A stretch of 64,000 nucleotides of DNA from Euphorbia lathyris (taxonomy: Eukaryota; Streptophyta; Magnoliopsida; Malpighiales; Euphorbiaceae). The stretch spans positions 20,720,001 through 20,784,000 of the forward strand of contig NC_088913.1 of the NCBI RefSeq assembly GCF_963576675.1, in the 5' to 3' direction. The position numbers and the translations under genes were made by a program. The notes under the pieces were generated by a model that was not told the origin of the DNA, ran no database searches, and saw only the letters and a program-made list of their open reading frames with translations. Positions within the stretch are counted from its first letter, which is position 1, and each line of letters opens with the position of its first letter. Of this stretch, positions 45,640 to 55,924 are shown one piece after another.

Positions 45640-47540
45640 AGAGAGAAATGAGAAGAAGTGTTTTAGAAGTCTTTTTGATGAGTTGTCATCGTAGTAAAAA
45701 ATCAGATTAAAAATATTTAATTAATTAAAAATAAATATTTAATTAATTAAAAATAACAAATTTATATTTATAATATATTAAATAATTACTAGCCTATTAA
45801 TTAAAATAATAAAAGAAAGCAAGAGTTACAGGAAGATGAAAAAACACAAAGCAAAGGAAATCCAAAAGTCACAAATAAACTTCTATATAAAACATGATAG
45901 ATAGTATTCCACCCTTATATTCATTGGTCACGATAGATAGTATTATATTTCTGAAGGTAAATATTCGATTTTTTTCATATGTTGTAGTTATTTTGTTCTC
46001 AATTATGTTGTTGTTTTATTTTTATTAAACAATAGTTATTATAGTTTCATCTTTCAGATTCATTTCTGTTGTTACCCAGGTTCTATACCTCTCGCTATCT
46101 TATCCATGTTTTCTTTTTTATTTGTCTTTTTTTTCCAAACTGATAGCTTCAATTGAAGAAATCCGACAGAAATAGAAGATGCATGAACAACTAAAACCGG
46201 AAAATACAAAAGTGTCAAAAATTGTGTTGTTGTTTTCTTTTTATTAAACAATAGTTGTTGTAGTTTCATTTTTCAGAGATGAAATTCCATTTCTATCGTT
46301 ACCCAGGTTCCATACCTCTCGCTACTTTATCCATGTTTTCTTTTTTATTTGTTTTTTTTTCAAAATGACTAAAATAAAGATTTTGTAAATTTGTATTCTT
46401 TTTTAGTATATGTTGCTAGGTGTTATCGTTTCGATTCCTAACTCTTAACTAAAATTTAGATTTTCGGCTTTATATGAACTCAATTTTTGGCTTTCTCAAT
46501 TGTGCTGTTGTTTTATTTTTATTAAACAATTGTTGTTATAGTTTCATCTTTCAGAGATGAAATTCCATTTCTGTCGTTATCCAGATTCCATACCTCTCGC
46601 TACCTTATCCATGTTTTCTTTTGTATTTATTTATTTTTCAAAATGACTAAAATAAAGATTTTGTATATTTGCATTCTTTTTTAGTATATGTTCCTAGGTG
46701 TTATCGTTTTGATTGTTAACTCTAACTAAAATTTAGATTTTCGGCTTTTTATGAACTCAATTTTTAGTTTTAATTGAAGTTGGATTAATTTTTCTAATTC
46801 AGAACATGTTGAAATCCACTCATTTTTTTAGTTTGAGTTTAGCTAATTGATATGGATTGTATTTTTTATTTTTATGCATTTTGGTACAAATAGATATAAA
46901 GTTTCATATGATAGTTGTTCATTGAAGTTTGAGGCATATTAAATAAAATATTAAAGAGATATTGGAATATTATACTTACAATGAAGTTTATTTCAATATA
47001 AATTATGTTATATTATTATTATTATTATTATCAAGAAGTTATTTTTTCCCAATTTTCTAGACAAGAAGATTGTAAGCGTCTAATACGCTTGATAAGATGT
47101 TTATTCTTGAAAAATGTGGATTATGCTAGATACAAATTCAAAATCAAGGTAAATAAAAATAAATTTTGATGCTCAAAATCCTAAAAATGTACATTAATTA
47201 TGGATATTGAGATAATTGTTTTTGCAACATTGACTTATATAATTTTTAACTATTATATTATGGTTCGTACAAAATTGTTAGTATTTCAAGAGTTTTTAAC
47301 AGATGAAAATGAAATATGATCATAGGACAAATTATTGAAAAATATTAATTAAAAAAATATTATTATTTGAATCTCTTCAAATTCTCAAATGTTGAGCATA
47401 ATGATTCTAATTAATATAATTAATTTCACATATTAATTATAAAACGTTTTTTTTGTACTGAGTGGTTACAATTGCGATTTAATTCTATTTAACTAAAATT
47501 AATTTATGGATTTAATACTTCATTAAGAAAAAATAAAATG
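45640..47540. other. 1.9-kb gene-like insert within pararetrovirus ORF1
   Basis: It separates movement and coat protein regions that should be contiguous. It is AT-rich, with a TATA-like CTATATAAA (about 45882), a possible donor (CTGAAG/GTAAAT, 45952-45963) and three diverged tandem copies of a ~220-275 bp unit (from about 46008, 46228 and 46503). Each copy contains CCATACCTCTCGCTA.. and TTATCCATGTTTTCTTTT. It also has an exon-like open block of about 27 codons between TTTTCTAG and AAG/GTAAAT (47057-47152). A captured gene 5' region is possible. Its exact ends and target duplication were not resolved. Confidence 0.55.
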
Positions 47541-47548
47541 TTTAATTA

Positions 47549-48991
47549 ATGGGCAAAAAATATTTTCACTCTCCTCTTTATACGCTTATGTCTCGACATT
47601 CTCCCCTTGATAAACAACCTATAGTTTTTTATTCCTCCAAACCTGTTGCCAAACCTAAGATCCAAAATCCCATTTTTAAACCATATCAAATGACAAATCA
47701 AAGTTCAAAAAATATCCAAGATAGCAAATCTGAATACATCAAAGCCATTCGTGATCAATTAAGTAGGATGACTCCTACGAGTACCAACTCCAACCAAGAT
47801 TCCGCTCAAATTATCTTTGATACTCTTACCCATTCGGCTAGTAAAGTTGATGTCATAACTCAAGACTCTGAAACTGAAAGTCTCATTGAACAATTCCAAG
47901 AAGTCACTCCTGAAATTAATAAACTTCATTGGTCTAGGATTCCATAAGACCGTTTACAAATCATCCCTGCTCCTGATATCAATACAGCTAAACCTTTATC
48001 TCAATCTCGTTTCAATGCCACCTCTATCTATGATTGGAACATAGATGGACTCTCTGAGTATGAAATTCTTGGTCTTCTACAACAGATGACCATGGCTGCC
48101 AATGCTTATAAGACTCAACCTGGTACCCAGGATAGGACAGTTGCTGAACTCCTCATAGCAGGATTTTCAGGGCAATTGAAAGGTTGGTGGGATTACTATG
48201 TCACACAACAACAGCAAGAAGAAATTTTAGATGCCATTAAGATAGATGAAAATGATGAACCAATCTTTGATGATGATGGTGACCTAATTCAAGATGTCGT
48301 AGCCACTCTAATTCTTACAATTTCTCTTCATTTCATAGGAGATCCCTCCCATTTAAAAGACAAAAATGCTGAACTTTTATCAAATTTGAAGTGTAAAAAA
48401 CTTAGCGATTTCCAATGGTACAAAAATACGTTTTTAACTAGAGTAATGCTTAGAGAAGACTCAAACCAACCTTTTTGGAAAGAAAAGTTTTTGGCTGGCT
48501 TACCGACCCAATTAAGTGAGAAAGTTAGAAACAAAATTAGAGAAACATATGGACACCAAATTCCTTATAACAAATTCACTTACGGTGAGCTGATTAGTCT
48601 AACCCAACAGGAAGGATTAAAAATTTGCCAAGAAATGAAATTACAAAAACATCTAAAATGGGAACTTAAGAAAACTAGGTCCGAATTAGGAACTTTTTGT
48701 AATCAGTTTGACATCAACATAAATAAACCCTCAACATCAACTTGCCCAGGAAATTGTAGCAAAAGTTCTAGGAGAAATGCTTATAGGAAACCCAAGAAAT
48801 TCATGAAAAAATACCAAAAGTCCCAAGATGATTATTATAGAAAATCCCACTATAGGAAACCGAGAAAATACAAACAAAAGAAAACTGAAATTAAGAACAA
48901 AGAAAATAAATTTAGAGATATTACATGTTATAGATGCTATAAAAAGGGACATACATCGAAATTTTGTAAATTCAATAAAAAAACTACATGA
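47549..48991 (+). pseudogene. pararetrovirus coat protein region with zinc knuckle
   Basis: One frame, interrupted by TAA at 47945-47947, runs from 47549 to 48991. The second part has the coat/gag core (LLIAGFSGQLKGWWDYYV, then KFLAGLPTQLSEKVRNKIR, and FTYGELISLTQQEG). A strongly basic Arg/Lys/Tyr stretch follows, then the CCHC knuckle CYRCYKKGHTSKFC (about 48926-48967) typical of caulimovirid coat proteins. The protein would form the capsid and bind nucleic acid. The frame shifts in an A run near 48980. A Ser/Asp-rich continuation lies in the next frame (to 49100 and beyond). Confidence 0.88.
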
Positions 48992-49100
48992 ACTACAACT
49001 AGATGATGAAATAACCAACAAAATCTCCAATCTACTTCTTGATTCCTCTTCCGATACCTCTAGTTCTGATTCTGAAAACCTTTCTTCAATATCCTCTTAA

Positions 49101-51290
49101 AACAACCAAGACCTTCAATTAGATGAAATCAGTGCAACTAGCTCTACGAGCTCTTTTGAAATTAATGTTTTAACTAGGGAACAAAGTACAACTTTAGATA
49201 TCATTAACAACATAGGAGACCCAGAACTCAAAAGAGAATTTTTAAACAAACTTTTAAGATCCTTAGACAACCAAGAAGAGAAAAAAGAAGATAAAAAGGT
49301 AGAGAAAACTTCCATTTTACCCAATACCAGTAAAGGAGCCTATGATCTCACCAAAATTCTAAATAAAAGAAAAAAACCCCATCTTAAATGAAAAAACAAG
49401 CATTCAAGAATTACAAAAGGAAATTAAGGAAATAAAATCTGAGCTTAGAGAACTTAAAGAAAAGCAAAGAAAGGATTCTGAATTAATTTCGAAACTTCTT
49501 CAAGATACCTCTGATTCTTCTGATTTTCCTGAAGAAACTGAGATTGGCCAAACCTCTTCCCATGAAATTCAAAATGTTCAAAATGTTGAAAAAATTCCAA
49601 CTGATTTTATCTTTGTTTTACGGGAAATTACTACTCGAAAATATGTTATCAAAATAACTCTTGTTTTTTCAAAAGATTTCCAAATCGATACCATCGCACT
49701 TTTTGACACTGGTGCTAATTTGAATTGTATAAAATCAGGAATTGTTCCAAAAGAGTTTTTAGAGAAAACAAATGAAAGGCTTTCTGCTGCAAATAATTCC
49801 AAATTGATTGTTGATTCAAAAACGGAAGCCTCGATTTTAAATAATGATATTCTCTTAAAAACTTGGTTCGTTTCTGTCAGTGATATTCAACACAGTGTCA
49901 TTTTGGAAACTCCTTTCATGAATCTGATTACTCCTTATAAGGTGAAAGCAAATTCAATTTCCTCAAAAACAGAAAATGGAAAATTAAATTTTGAATTTAT
50001 CGAAAAACCTCAAACGAGGAATCTCGATTTAATCAAAGCTTGTTCGATTCATGAAAATTCCTTAAATGTTTTAATCAAAGGGAAAACTTATCATCTTCAA
50101 TCTCTCCAAAAAGATGTTTTCAAACGGTTTGAAGAACAGATAAATAATCCTTCAATCCAACAGAAAATTTCTGAATTTCAAAACTTGATTGAAAAAGAAA
50201 TTTGTTCTGACCTTCCAACTGCTTTTTGGGACAGAAAACAACATATTGTTGATTTGCCTTATGAAATTGATTTTGATGAGAAACAAATTTCAACCAAGGC
50301 TAGGCCAATTTAAATGAACCAAGAACTTGAGCAATACTGTAGAAAAGAAATTCAGGAATTAGAACAAAAGGGTCTAATTTCAAAATCAAGGTCCCCTTGG
50401 AGTTGTGTTGCATTTTATGTCAATAAAAATTCTGAAATCGAGGGAGGAACGCCTAGGTTAGTAATAAATTACAAACCTTTGAATAAGGCGTTGAGATGGA
50501 TTAGGTACCCTATTCCAAATAAAAAAGATCTTTTGCAAAAACTTCATTCTGCTTATGTTTTTTCGAAATTTGATATGAAATCAGGATTTTGGCAAATTCA
50601 AATTTCAAAATCTCATAGGTACAAAACTGCTTTTACTGTTCCTTTTGGTCAGTATGAGTGGAATGTAATGCCTTTTAGTTTGAAAAATGCACCTTCTGAA
50701 TTCTAAAGAATTATGAATGACATTTTCAATGATTATTCAAAATTTTGTATTGTGTATATCGACGATATTTTGGTCTTTTCAAATTCTATTCAAGAACATT
50801 TCAAACACCTTAAAACCTTTTTCTATGTTGTTAAGAAAAATGGTTTGGTTGTGTCAAAATCAAAAATTTCCTTATTCCAAACTCATATCAGGTTCTTAGG
50901 ACACTACATATCCAAAGGAACTATCACACCAATTGAACGATCCCTTCAATTTGCACAAAAATTTCCCGATAGGATTCTTGATAAAAAAATCAATTACAGA
51001 GGTTTTTAGGAAGCCTTAATTACGTTCTTGATTTTTGTCCCAATATCAACAGAATGGCTAAGCCATTACATGATAGACTCAAGAAGAATCATGTCCCATG
51101 GACTGAAGAGCATACTACTCTTGTTAGAAAAATCAAACAACAGGTCTTAGAGATTCCTTGTCTTCATCTAGCTGATCCTTCCTTACCTAAGGTTGTAGAA
51201 ACATATGCCTCTGACCTAGGTTATGGTGGAATTTTTAAACAAGTTTCCGAGGGTAAAGAACACATAGTTCAATACACCTCTGGACATTAG
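49101..51290 (+). pseudogene. pararetrovirus protease, RT and start of RNase H
   Basis: A Glu/Lys-rich, probably coiled linker (to about 49500) leads to an aspartic protease with ALFDTGANLNCI (about 49697-49730). The RT follows, with TPRLVINYKPLNKALRW, KFDMKSGFWQIQI, PFGQYEWNVMPFSL and YIDDILVFS (about 50755-50781). RNase H begins after 51054 with an acidic site in ASDLGYGG. In-frame stops occur at 50311-50313, 50704-50706 and 51288-51290, and frame changes near 49390 and 51005. RT and RNase H would convert pregenomic RNA to DNA. The protease-to-RT order without integrase separates this from gypsy elements. Confidence 0.88.
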
Positions 51291-51423
51291 AATGAATGCC
51301 AAAGAAATTACTCAACAATTAAAAAAGAAATTTTGAGTATTGTTTTATGTATAACAAATTTCAATGTGATTTACTAAATCAGAAATTTCTTTTAAGAATT
51401 GATTGCAGAAGTGCAAAAGAAGT
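51291..51423 (+). pseudogene. pararetrovirus RNase H, middle part up to the solo LTR
   Basis: It continues RNase H past the stop at 51288-51290, including NYSTIKKEILSIV (acidic Glu) and a DCRSAKE-type segment (third acidic site). It ends at GAAGT (51419-51423), the target duplicated by the solo LTR. Confidence 0.8.
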
Positions 51424-52975
51424 TGTTAAGCCCAAAATATACCTAAAATATCATTAACATTTACATCATTTTTATTACGAATTTGTGTTATTTATATCTG
51501 TTTAGATTACTTTTACTTTCGAATATATTTCTTTCTTGCAAGGTACTTGAATATTTGGTAAAATCCAAATAGGAACGAAAAAGGATCAAAAACAGAAGAA
51601 AAACCCTTCAAAAGGAGTCAAAGACGACGTAAATCGAAAGCGCCAAGTCGAGGACACGAACGAAAGCAAGAAGTAAGAAAACCTGCCGGGCCGCGACAGT
51701 GGATCCCAGACCCGCGGCCGCGACACGCGCGGTACAACCAATTCTCCCCTTCGTCCATCGCTCAGCTCAGTGCTACGTCATTCACGGCCGCGGATTACTA
51801 TCCTCGGTAAGTGTAGAAATTCACCAAGAGCATTTAACACATGCTCAAAATCCAAGAAACGCGTTCGTTCAAGTGGATAAAGACGTCCTTTCACAACGGA
51901 CACGACTCTTAACCAACGGATACATCACTTCAAACACAACCCTTCAACATCTATAAATAAAGAGTTGATGTTGAGAAAAAGTGTAATGAATTGCTATAAT
52001 ATAGATATAGAAATCAGAGCGTAGAACTTATGTCGAAGTTCTAAGTAAAAACATTTCGAGAGTTAGAAATTAGATTCTGTACAAAACAAGATGAGGTACA
52101 CATATTGTTTATAGTTTAATTACAACTCAGTAGCGTTTAGACATTGTTCCAGTTTTAGTTTGCATCATGGTAGTGGCCGACCGAATCCCTATTACGAAGT
52201 TACAGCGAGAAGATTGAGTAAAGTGTTCGCCCCCGAGCCTGACAACCTCCTAGGAAACCCAAGGAAGCGGAACCGATCAAGCCCTTCACTTGCACGCCCT
52301 CGAAGAACTCGATGCTCCTTATTCTCTGTAAACTTGTATCAATTTACATTTCATCTAATAAAGTCCGTTCTATTCGACAAATCTTTATGCAGCACTTATG
52401 GTAACCAATCCAATATAAGTGAGGCTGGTGTTTTCATTAATATGCACTTGAATTCAAAATCATTACAAGGAAACTTTGTTGAACACTTAGGCAAATTATC
52501 ATCTCGAAAGAGTGTTAATTTGAGTAAGGGCAACTATCCCGAAAGGGTTTTGTCGCGTTCAAAGCCAATTAATTAGAGGTTCCGTCATTTATTTCATCAT
52601 CATAATAATACAAAGTTTAAGTTGTTTTCTTTGCTTAATGCAAATGAACAAATTCATTCCTTTTTCTAATAAGTTCTAAATGTTCCTGTTTTGTAAAATT
52701 CATCCTTAAAATCAGAAGATCTTTCTAACAATCGATTTATTCTAAATATATAATCTTATTCCAGCATTTTCAAATACTCAAAGTTTTCAAATTCAATCAA
52801 ATAAATTTCCTAAATTCAATTAATCCAATTTTCACTTTTTATTTACATTTTATAAATCTAACAAGTTCGAAATTAAAGATTCAAAAATAAGTTTTTCGTT
52901 AAAAAACGTATCTCTGTGGGATCGATATTTTTATTACTACAAGCGAAACCGTGCACTTGCGGAAATCGCTCAACA
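51424..52975 (+). mobile_element. solo LTR (1552 bp) inserted in pararetrovirus RNase H
   Basis: It starts TGTTAAGC and ends GCTCAACA, with perfect 5-bp duplication GAAGT at 51419-51423 and 52976-52980. The end (GCGAAACCGTGCACTTGCGG) resembles Ty3/gypsy LTRs of the Athila/Tat type. There is no second LTR or internal domain. A GC-rich part (51680-51740) stands out; frames at 51699 and 52160 are chance. Confidence 0.92.
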
Positions 52976-53153
52976 GAAGTTTTACAAAAGGATGTTAAAA
53001 ACCTTGCATCAAAACAGATTTTTGCACGATGGCAAGCAATTTTAAGCATTTATGATTTTTGATATTGAGTTTATAAAAGGAGATACAAATTCCATTCCTG
53101 ACTTCCTAACCCGTGAACTCCTTCAAAATTCCAGCCATGCCGAAGAAAAATAA
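52976..53153 (+). pseudogene. pararetrovirus RNase H, C-terminal end and ORF1 stop
   Basis: After the target duplication the frame resumes with VLQKDVKNLASKQIFARW, shifts near 53045-53055, and ends with FIKGDTNSIPDFLTREL, the usual last motif of caulimovirid and gypsy RNase H. The stop is TAA at 53151-53153, 17 nt beyond the start of ORF2. Confidence 0.85.
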
Positions 53154-54480
53154 AGGAAAAGAAATCACTAGGAGAGATTCCACAATCACTGGGAGAGATT
53201 CCAACAAAAATTCTGATGAAGATTCAAAAATAAAAACTTGGAGAGATGCTGCTGTAAAGAAAGAAACAACTCTTGAAGATACCGCCCAATCAGGTTTGGA
53301 CCCTAAAATCCAAAAATGGTTGGTAAAAACATTTGCAAAATCCCCAGAGCTTCAACAAGCTCTAGTCAAGTATCAGACTCCAAAAGAAGAGATTCCAATT
53401 GTTCAAAAACCTGAGAAAGGAGAATCTTCTTCAACAAAAGCCCTTTCTCATGAAATTTCTAAAAATGTTTTAAATTCCCAAATCTCAACTTCCCAAAAAT
53501 ATTTTCATGATACCCAAAAAACAATCTCCAATTCCACTCTTCAAAATTCCCAAATGGCTTTAACACATGTTGTCCCTTCTCCAATTCCTTCAACTTTTCC
53601 AATTGATTTCATTCTCAAAAATTCATTTCAAAATGTTCTTTCTGTAGAAAAAGGCTTTTATCATGAAGATCCTCAAGTTTCAATTGAAAAAGCTTTTGGA
53701 AAAAATTGGATTTTCAAATCATTGGACTTGAACAAAACTTCACGATATTATGAAATGATTCTTACTGTCACAAATTCTGCTTCTTTCAAACACTTTTACT
53801 GGAAATCTGAACACTCAGACCCAGCATATTCCACAATAAAAATTCACAGGGTTATTTCTCCAATAGACTGGAAACACCCATTGTCTGAACCTGTGTATTT
53901 TCCTGTGGAATACAAGGAAGAAGAATTTTATGAGACTCCTTTCAATTACTGGGAATACCAACAGGCCTGGTGGAATGCCCTCTTGATTAATAATGTTGGG
54001 AGAAAACATTCTTGGCTTGTCTTTTTTGATACCGCTTGTGATCCAGAAAAATTTCCTCTTTGGTTCCAACAGTGGTGGGATCAGTGGGGATGCGTTGAGC
54101 AAATCCTCCAAGACAGAATTCTTACTTGTTACAAAAAATTTAAGGCAGGTTACAAACCCACTGAGGAGGAAAAAAGATTCCCTCCCCTGGCTTTATTTTG
54201 TATGAAATTTTACTTTGCTTGGGTAAGTGCTTGGAAGGTACAATATGCAGAAAATAGAAATTCACCGATTCAAAGGAGATTTCTAGTAAGATGGTGGGAC
54301 AAATTCAAGATTCCTCCTAGTCTCACTGTTGAGAAAATGGATATATGGTTAAAAAATCCTACTAGAAAATCTAGCGAAATACAGTTCACTGAGAATCGAT
54401 TCCTTCCACTTTCCAGACAAATACCTGAAAAAACCATTTCTTTGGGACAAGCACAATTTTGGCTGAGAAATCTCACTTAG
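53137..54480 (+). CDS. pararetrovirus ORF2, 447 codons, function unknown
   Basis: The longest undamaged frame of the viral locus. I choose ATG 53137 (MPKKNKGKEITRR), which overlaps the ORF1 stop by 17 nt, over a GTG-initiated extension. The N-terminus is Lys/Ser-rich and probably disordered (residues 1-150). The C-terminal half is rich in aromatic residues, with FNYWEYQQAWWNALL, HSWLVFF, FQQWWDQWG and FLVRWWDKF. I know of proteins with this WWD-type pattern encoded by plant endogenous pararetroviruses, but their function is not established. After the stop a second frame (about 54481-54648) holds an acidic Ser/Asp-rich stretch with stops, so ORF2 was probably once longer. Confidence 0.75.
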   Translation: MPKKNKGKEITRRDSTITGRDSNKNSDEDSKIKTWRDAAVKKETTLEDTAQSGLDPKIQKWLVKTFAKSPELQQALVKYQTPKEEIPIVQKPEKGESSSTKALSHEISKNVLNSQISTSQKYFHDTQKTISNSTLQNSQMALTHVVPSPIPSTFPIDFILKNSFQNVLSVEKGFYHEDPQVSIEKAFGKNWIFKSLDLNKTSRYYEMILTVTNSASFKHFYWKSEHSDPAYSTIKIHRVISPIDWKHPLSEPVYFPVEYKEEEFYETPFNYWEYQQAWWNALLINNVGRKHSWLVFFDTACDPEKFPLWFQQWWDQWGCVEQILQDRILTCYKKFKAGYKPTEEEKRFPPLALFCMKFYFAWVSAWKVQYAENRNSPIQRRFLVRWWDKFKIPPSLTVEKMDIWLKNPTRKSSEIQFTENRFLPLSRQIPEKTISLGQAQFWLRNLT

Positions 54481-54690
54481 CCTCAAAATTGGCTGCAGCA
54501 AAAACCCCTGAAGAGATGACTGCTTTATTCAGAAAATACCTTCCCTAATCCCAGTCAGACTCGGACTAGGATGAACCAGCAATTAACTTGAGTGATAATG
54601 ATTCCGACTATGATCACTTTAGCATGTTTGGTAATTCTGGTTTCTGAAAAATGAAAAATGAAAAAAAAAAGAAAAAAGAAAAAAATAATA
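54481..54690 (+). pseudogene. likely former C-terminal tail of ORF2 in another frame
   Basis: In the +1 frame about 50 codons of Ala/Lys- then Ser/Asp-rich composition run to a TGA near 54646-54648, with two stops on the way. The abrupt end of ORF2 at 54480 is therefore probably due to a frameshift. An A-rich run follows. Confidence 0.5.
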
Positions 54691-54754
54691 AAGATCCCGC
54701 TAAGTTACCTTAAATGGTACCTAGGCAAAATTTAAGCGACAATTACTCCCCAAA

Positions 54755-54905
54755 AATCCAAATTTTGAAGATTGCAAATTTTGAAGATTCCAAGATTGCA
54801 GATTTTGAAGATTCCAAAGATTAAAGATTTTTGAAGATTCCAGTAAGCAACATTTGAAGACTCCAGCCCAAAGAAAACTGTGTTCCAATGAAACTATTTG
54901 AAGAT
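54755..54905 (+). promoter_or_regulatory. GAAGATT repeat array upstream of the viral promoter
   Basis: TTTTGAAGATT(CC) recurs about six to seven times in 150 bp, with spacings of 10-25 bp, about 180-330 bp before the TATA box. Its position fits an enhancer of the pregenomic promoter. This is inferred from position and repetition only. Confidence 0.5.
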
Positions 54906-55083
54906 TCCAATCTTTGTTCAACACGTGACCACCGACAATTTTGCAGACAGACATTGCAGCTGGCATGTGGATCTACTGTACCAGTACTATTCACAAAGAC
55001 AAAATTGCCCTTGGTTACTATTCATGATTTCAAAAATACCCCTGGTTACTATTTATGATTCCAAAAATGCCCTTTGGTTTGCC

Positions 55084-55091
55084 TATATAAG
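55084..55091 (+). promoter_or_regulatory. TATA box of the putative pregenomic RNA promoter
   Basis: TATATAAG lies between ORF2 and the viral leader, the position of the 35S-type promoter in Caulimoviridae. A CT-rich leader starts about 30 bp downstream. Confidence 0.65.
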
Positions 55092-55229
55092 AAGGTACCC
55101 TCCAACACTACACCCTATCCATTCATACATCCATTCTACTCTCCATACACCTTCTCTCTCCTTCCAACACTTTCAACCAACTCTCTCTCTTCTCTCCATC
55201 ATCTCTTACACTTCCATTACTACCTTCTC

Positions 55230-55365
55230 ATCCATCCATACACACTACTTTCCTCCTTCATCCATATACACACCACCTTCCTCTTCCATCCATACACACC
55301 ACCTTCCTCTTTTATCCATACACACCACCCTCCTCTTTCATCCATACACACCACCTTTTCTAACC
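55230..55365 (+). repeat. five tandem ~27-bp units in the viral leader
   Basis: Units of the form CATCCATACACACCACC followed by TTCCTCTT are repeated about five times with small changes. There is almost no G on the plus strand. Confidence 0.8.
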
Positions 55366-55494
55366 CCAACGTTAAATTTCTCTCTTGTAATCAATTTCAA
55401 GATTAATTTCTAATTCCTTTTACGAAGGAAGTTGTATCTCTAGTTTTTTATTCCAATTTGTAAGTTTTAATGGTTGGCTACGCCACCTACTTTT

Positions 55495-55500
55495 AATAAA
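55495..55500 (+). terminator. poly(A) signal AATAAA of the viral transcript
   Basis: AATAAA lies about 400 bp after the TATA box, in a T-rich context. In this family the signal lies in the leader and is bypassed once on the circular genome. Confidence 0.5.
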
Positions 55501-55652
55501 TTTCATATTTCAAGTTTATTTATTTAGATCCTTTCAAATTTTGTGGGATCCCTTACAAAAGTATGCAAGCTTATGGTCTATGATCATAAGTAGACAGAAA
55601 CTGGGGGACGCTCAAGTTTGAAAGTTACTATTTTGTTTATTTCATTTTCCTA

Positions 55653-55654
<2 letters not shown>

Positions 55655-55711
<57 letters not shown>

Positions 55712-55795
55712 CATATATTATATTATATATATATTATATATATATTATATACATATTACATATATTATATATTATATATATATTTATATTTATAT
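55655..55795. repeat. (TA)n repeat, pure then imperfect
   Basis: About 25 TA units, then TATTATATA-type degenerate repeats. It forms the right flank of the pararetrovirus. Confidence 0.9.
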
Positions 55796-55924
55796 TTCAT
55801 TTCAATATTCTCATCATCATTTTTGTTTTTTCTTGTTTTTTCCATATTCTCATTATTATCTTTTGTTTTTTCTATTTATTGGTTTTAGAATATAGTCTAT
55901 TAATATTTCTGTGTTGTTTATTAG

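Larger units (their letters stand above)
43920..55620 (+). mobile_element. endogenous pararetrovirus (Caulimoviridae), florendovirus-like
   Basis: Order on the plus strand: movement protein, coat protein with CCHC knuckle, aspartic protease, RT, RNase H, then a separate ORF2 and an intergenic region with TATA box and poly(A) signal. This matches Caulimoviridae with a two-ORF plan, and no LTRs or integrase are present. ORF1 is broken by stops, frameshifts, a 1.9-kb insert and a solo LTR. Both flanks are AT-repeat rich. A tRNA-iMet primer site was not found. Genus assignment rests on the long ORF2 after the polyprotein and is tentative; a petuvirus-like relative is the alternative. The ends are approximate. 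Confidence 0.85.

Noticed and set aside
51699..52576. Frames at 51699-51956 and 52160-52576
   Set aside because: Both lie inside the solo LTR between its GAAGT duplications, with no motif.
53815..54476. Minus-strand frames at 53815-54111 and 54270-54476
   Set aside because: They are antisense shadows of viral ORF2.
55230..55365. Spaced short repeats resembling a CRISPR-like array
   Set aside because: Units are contiguous tandem repeats without unique spacers, in a plant viral leader.
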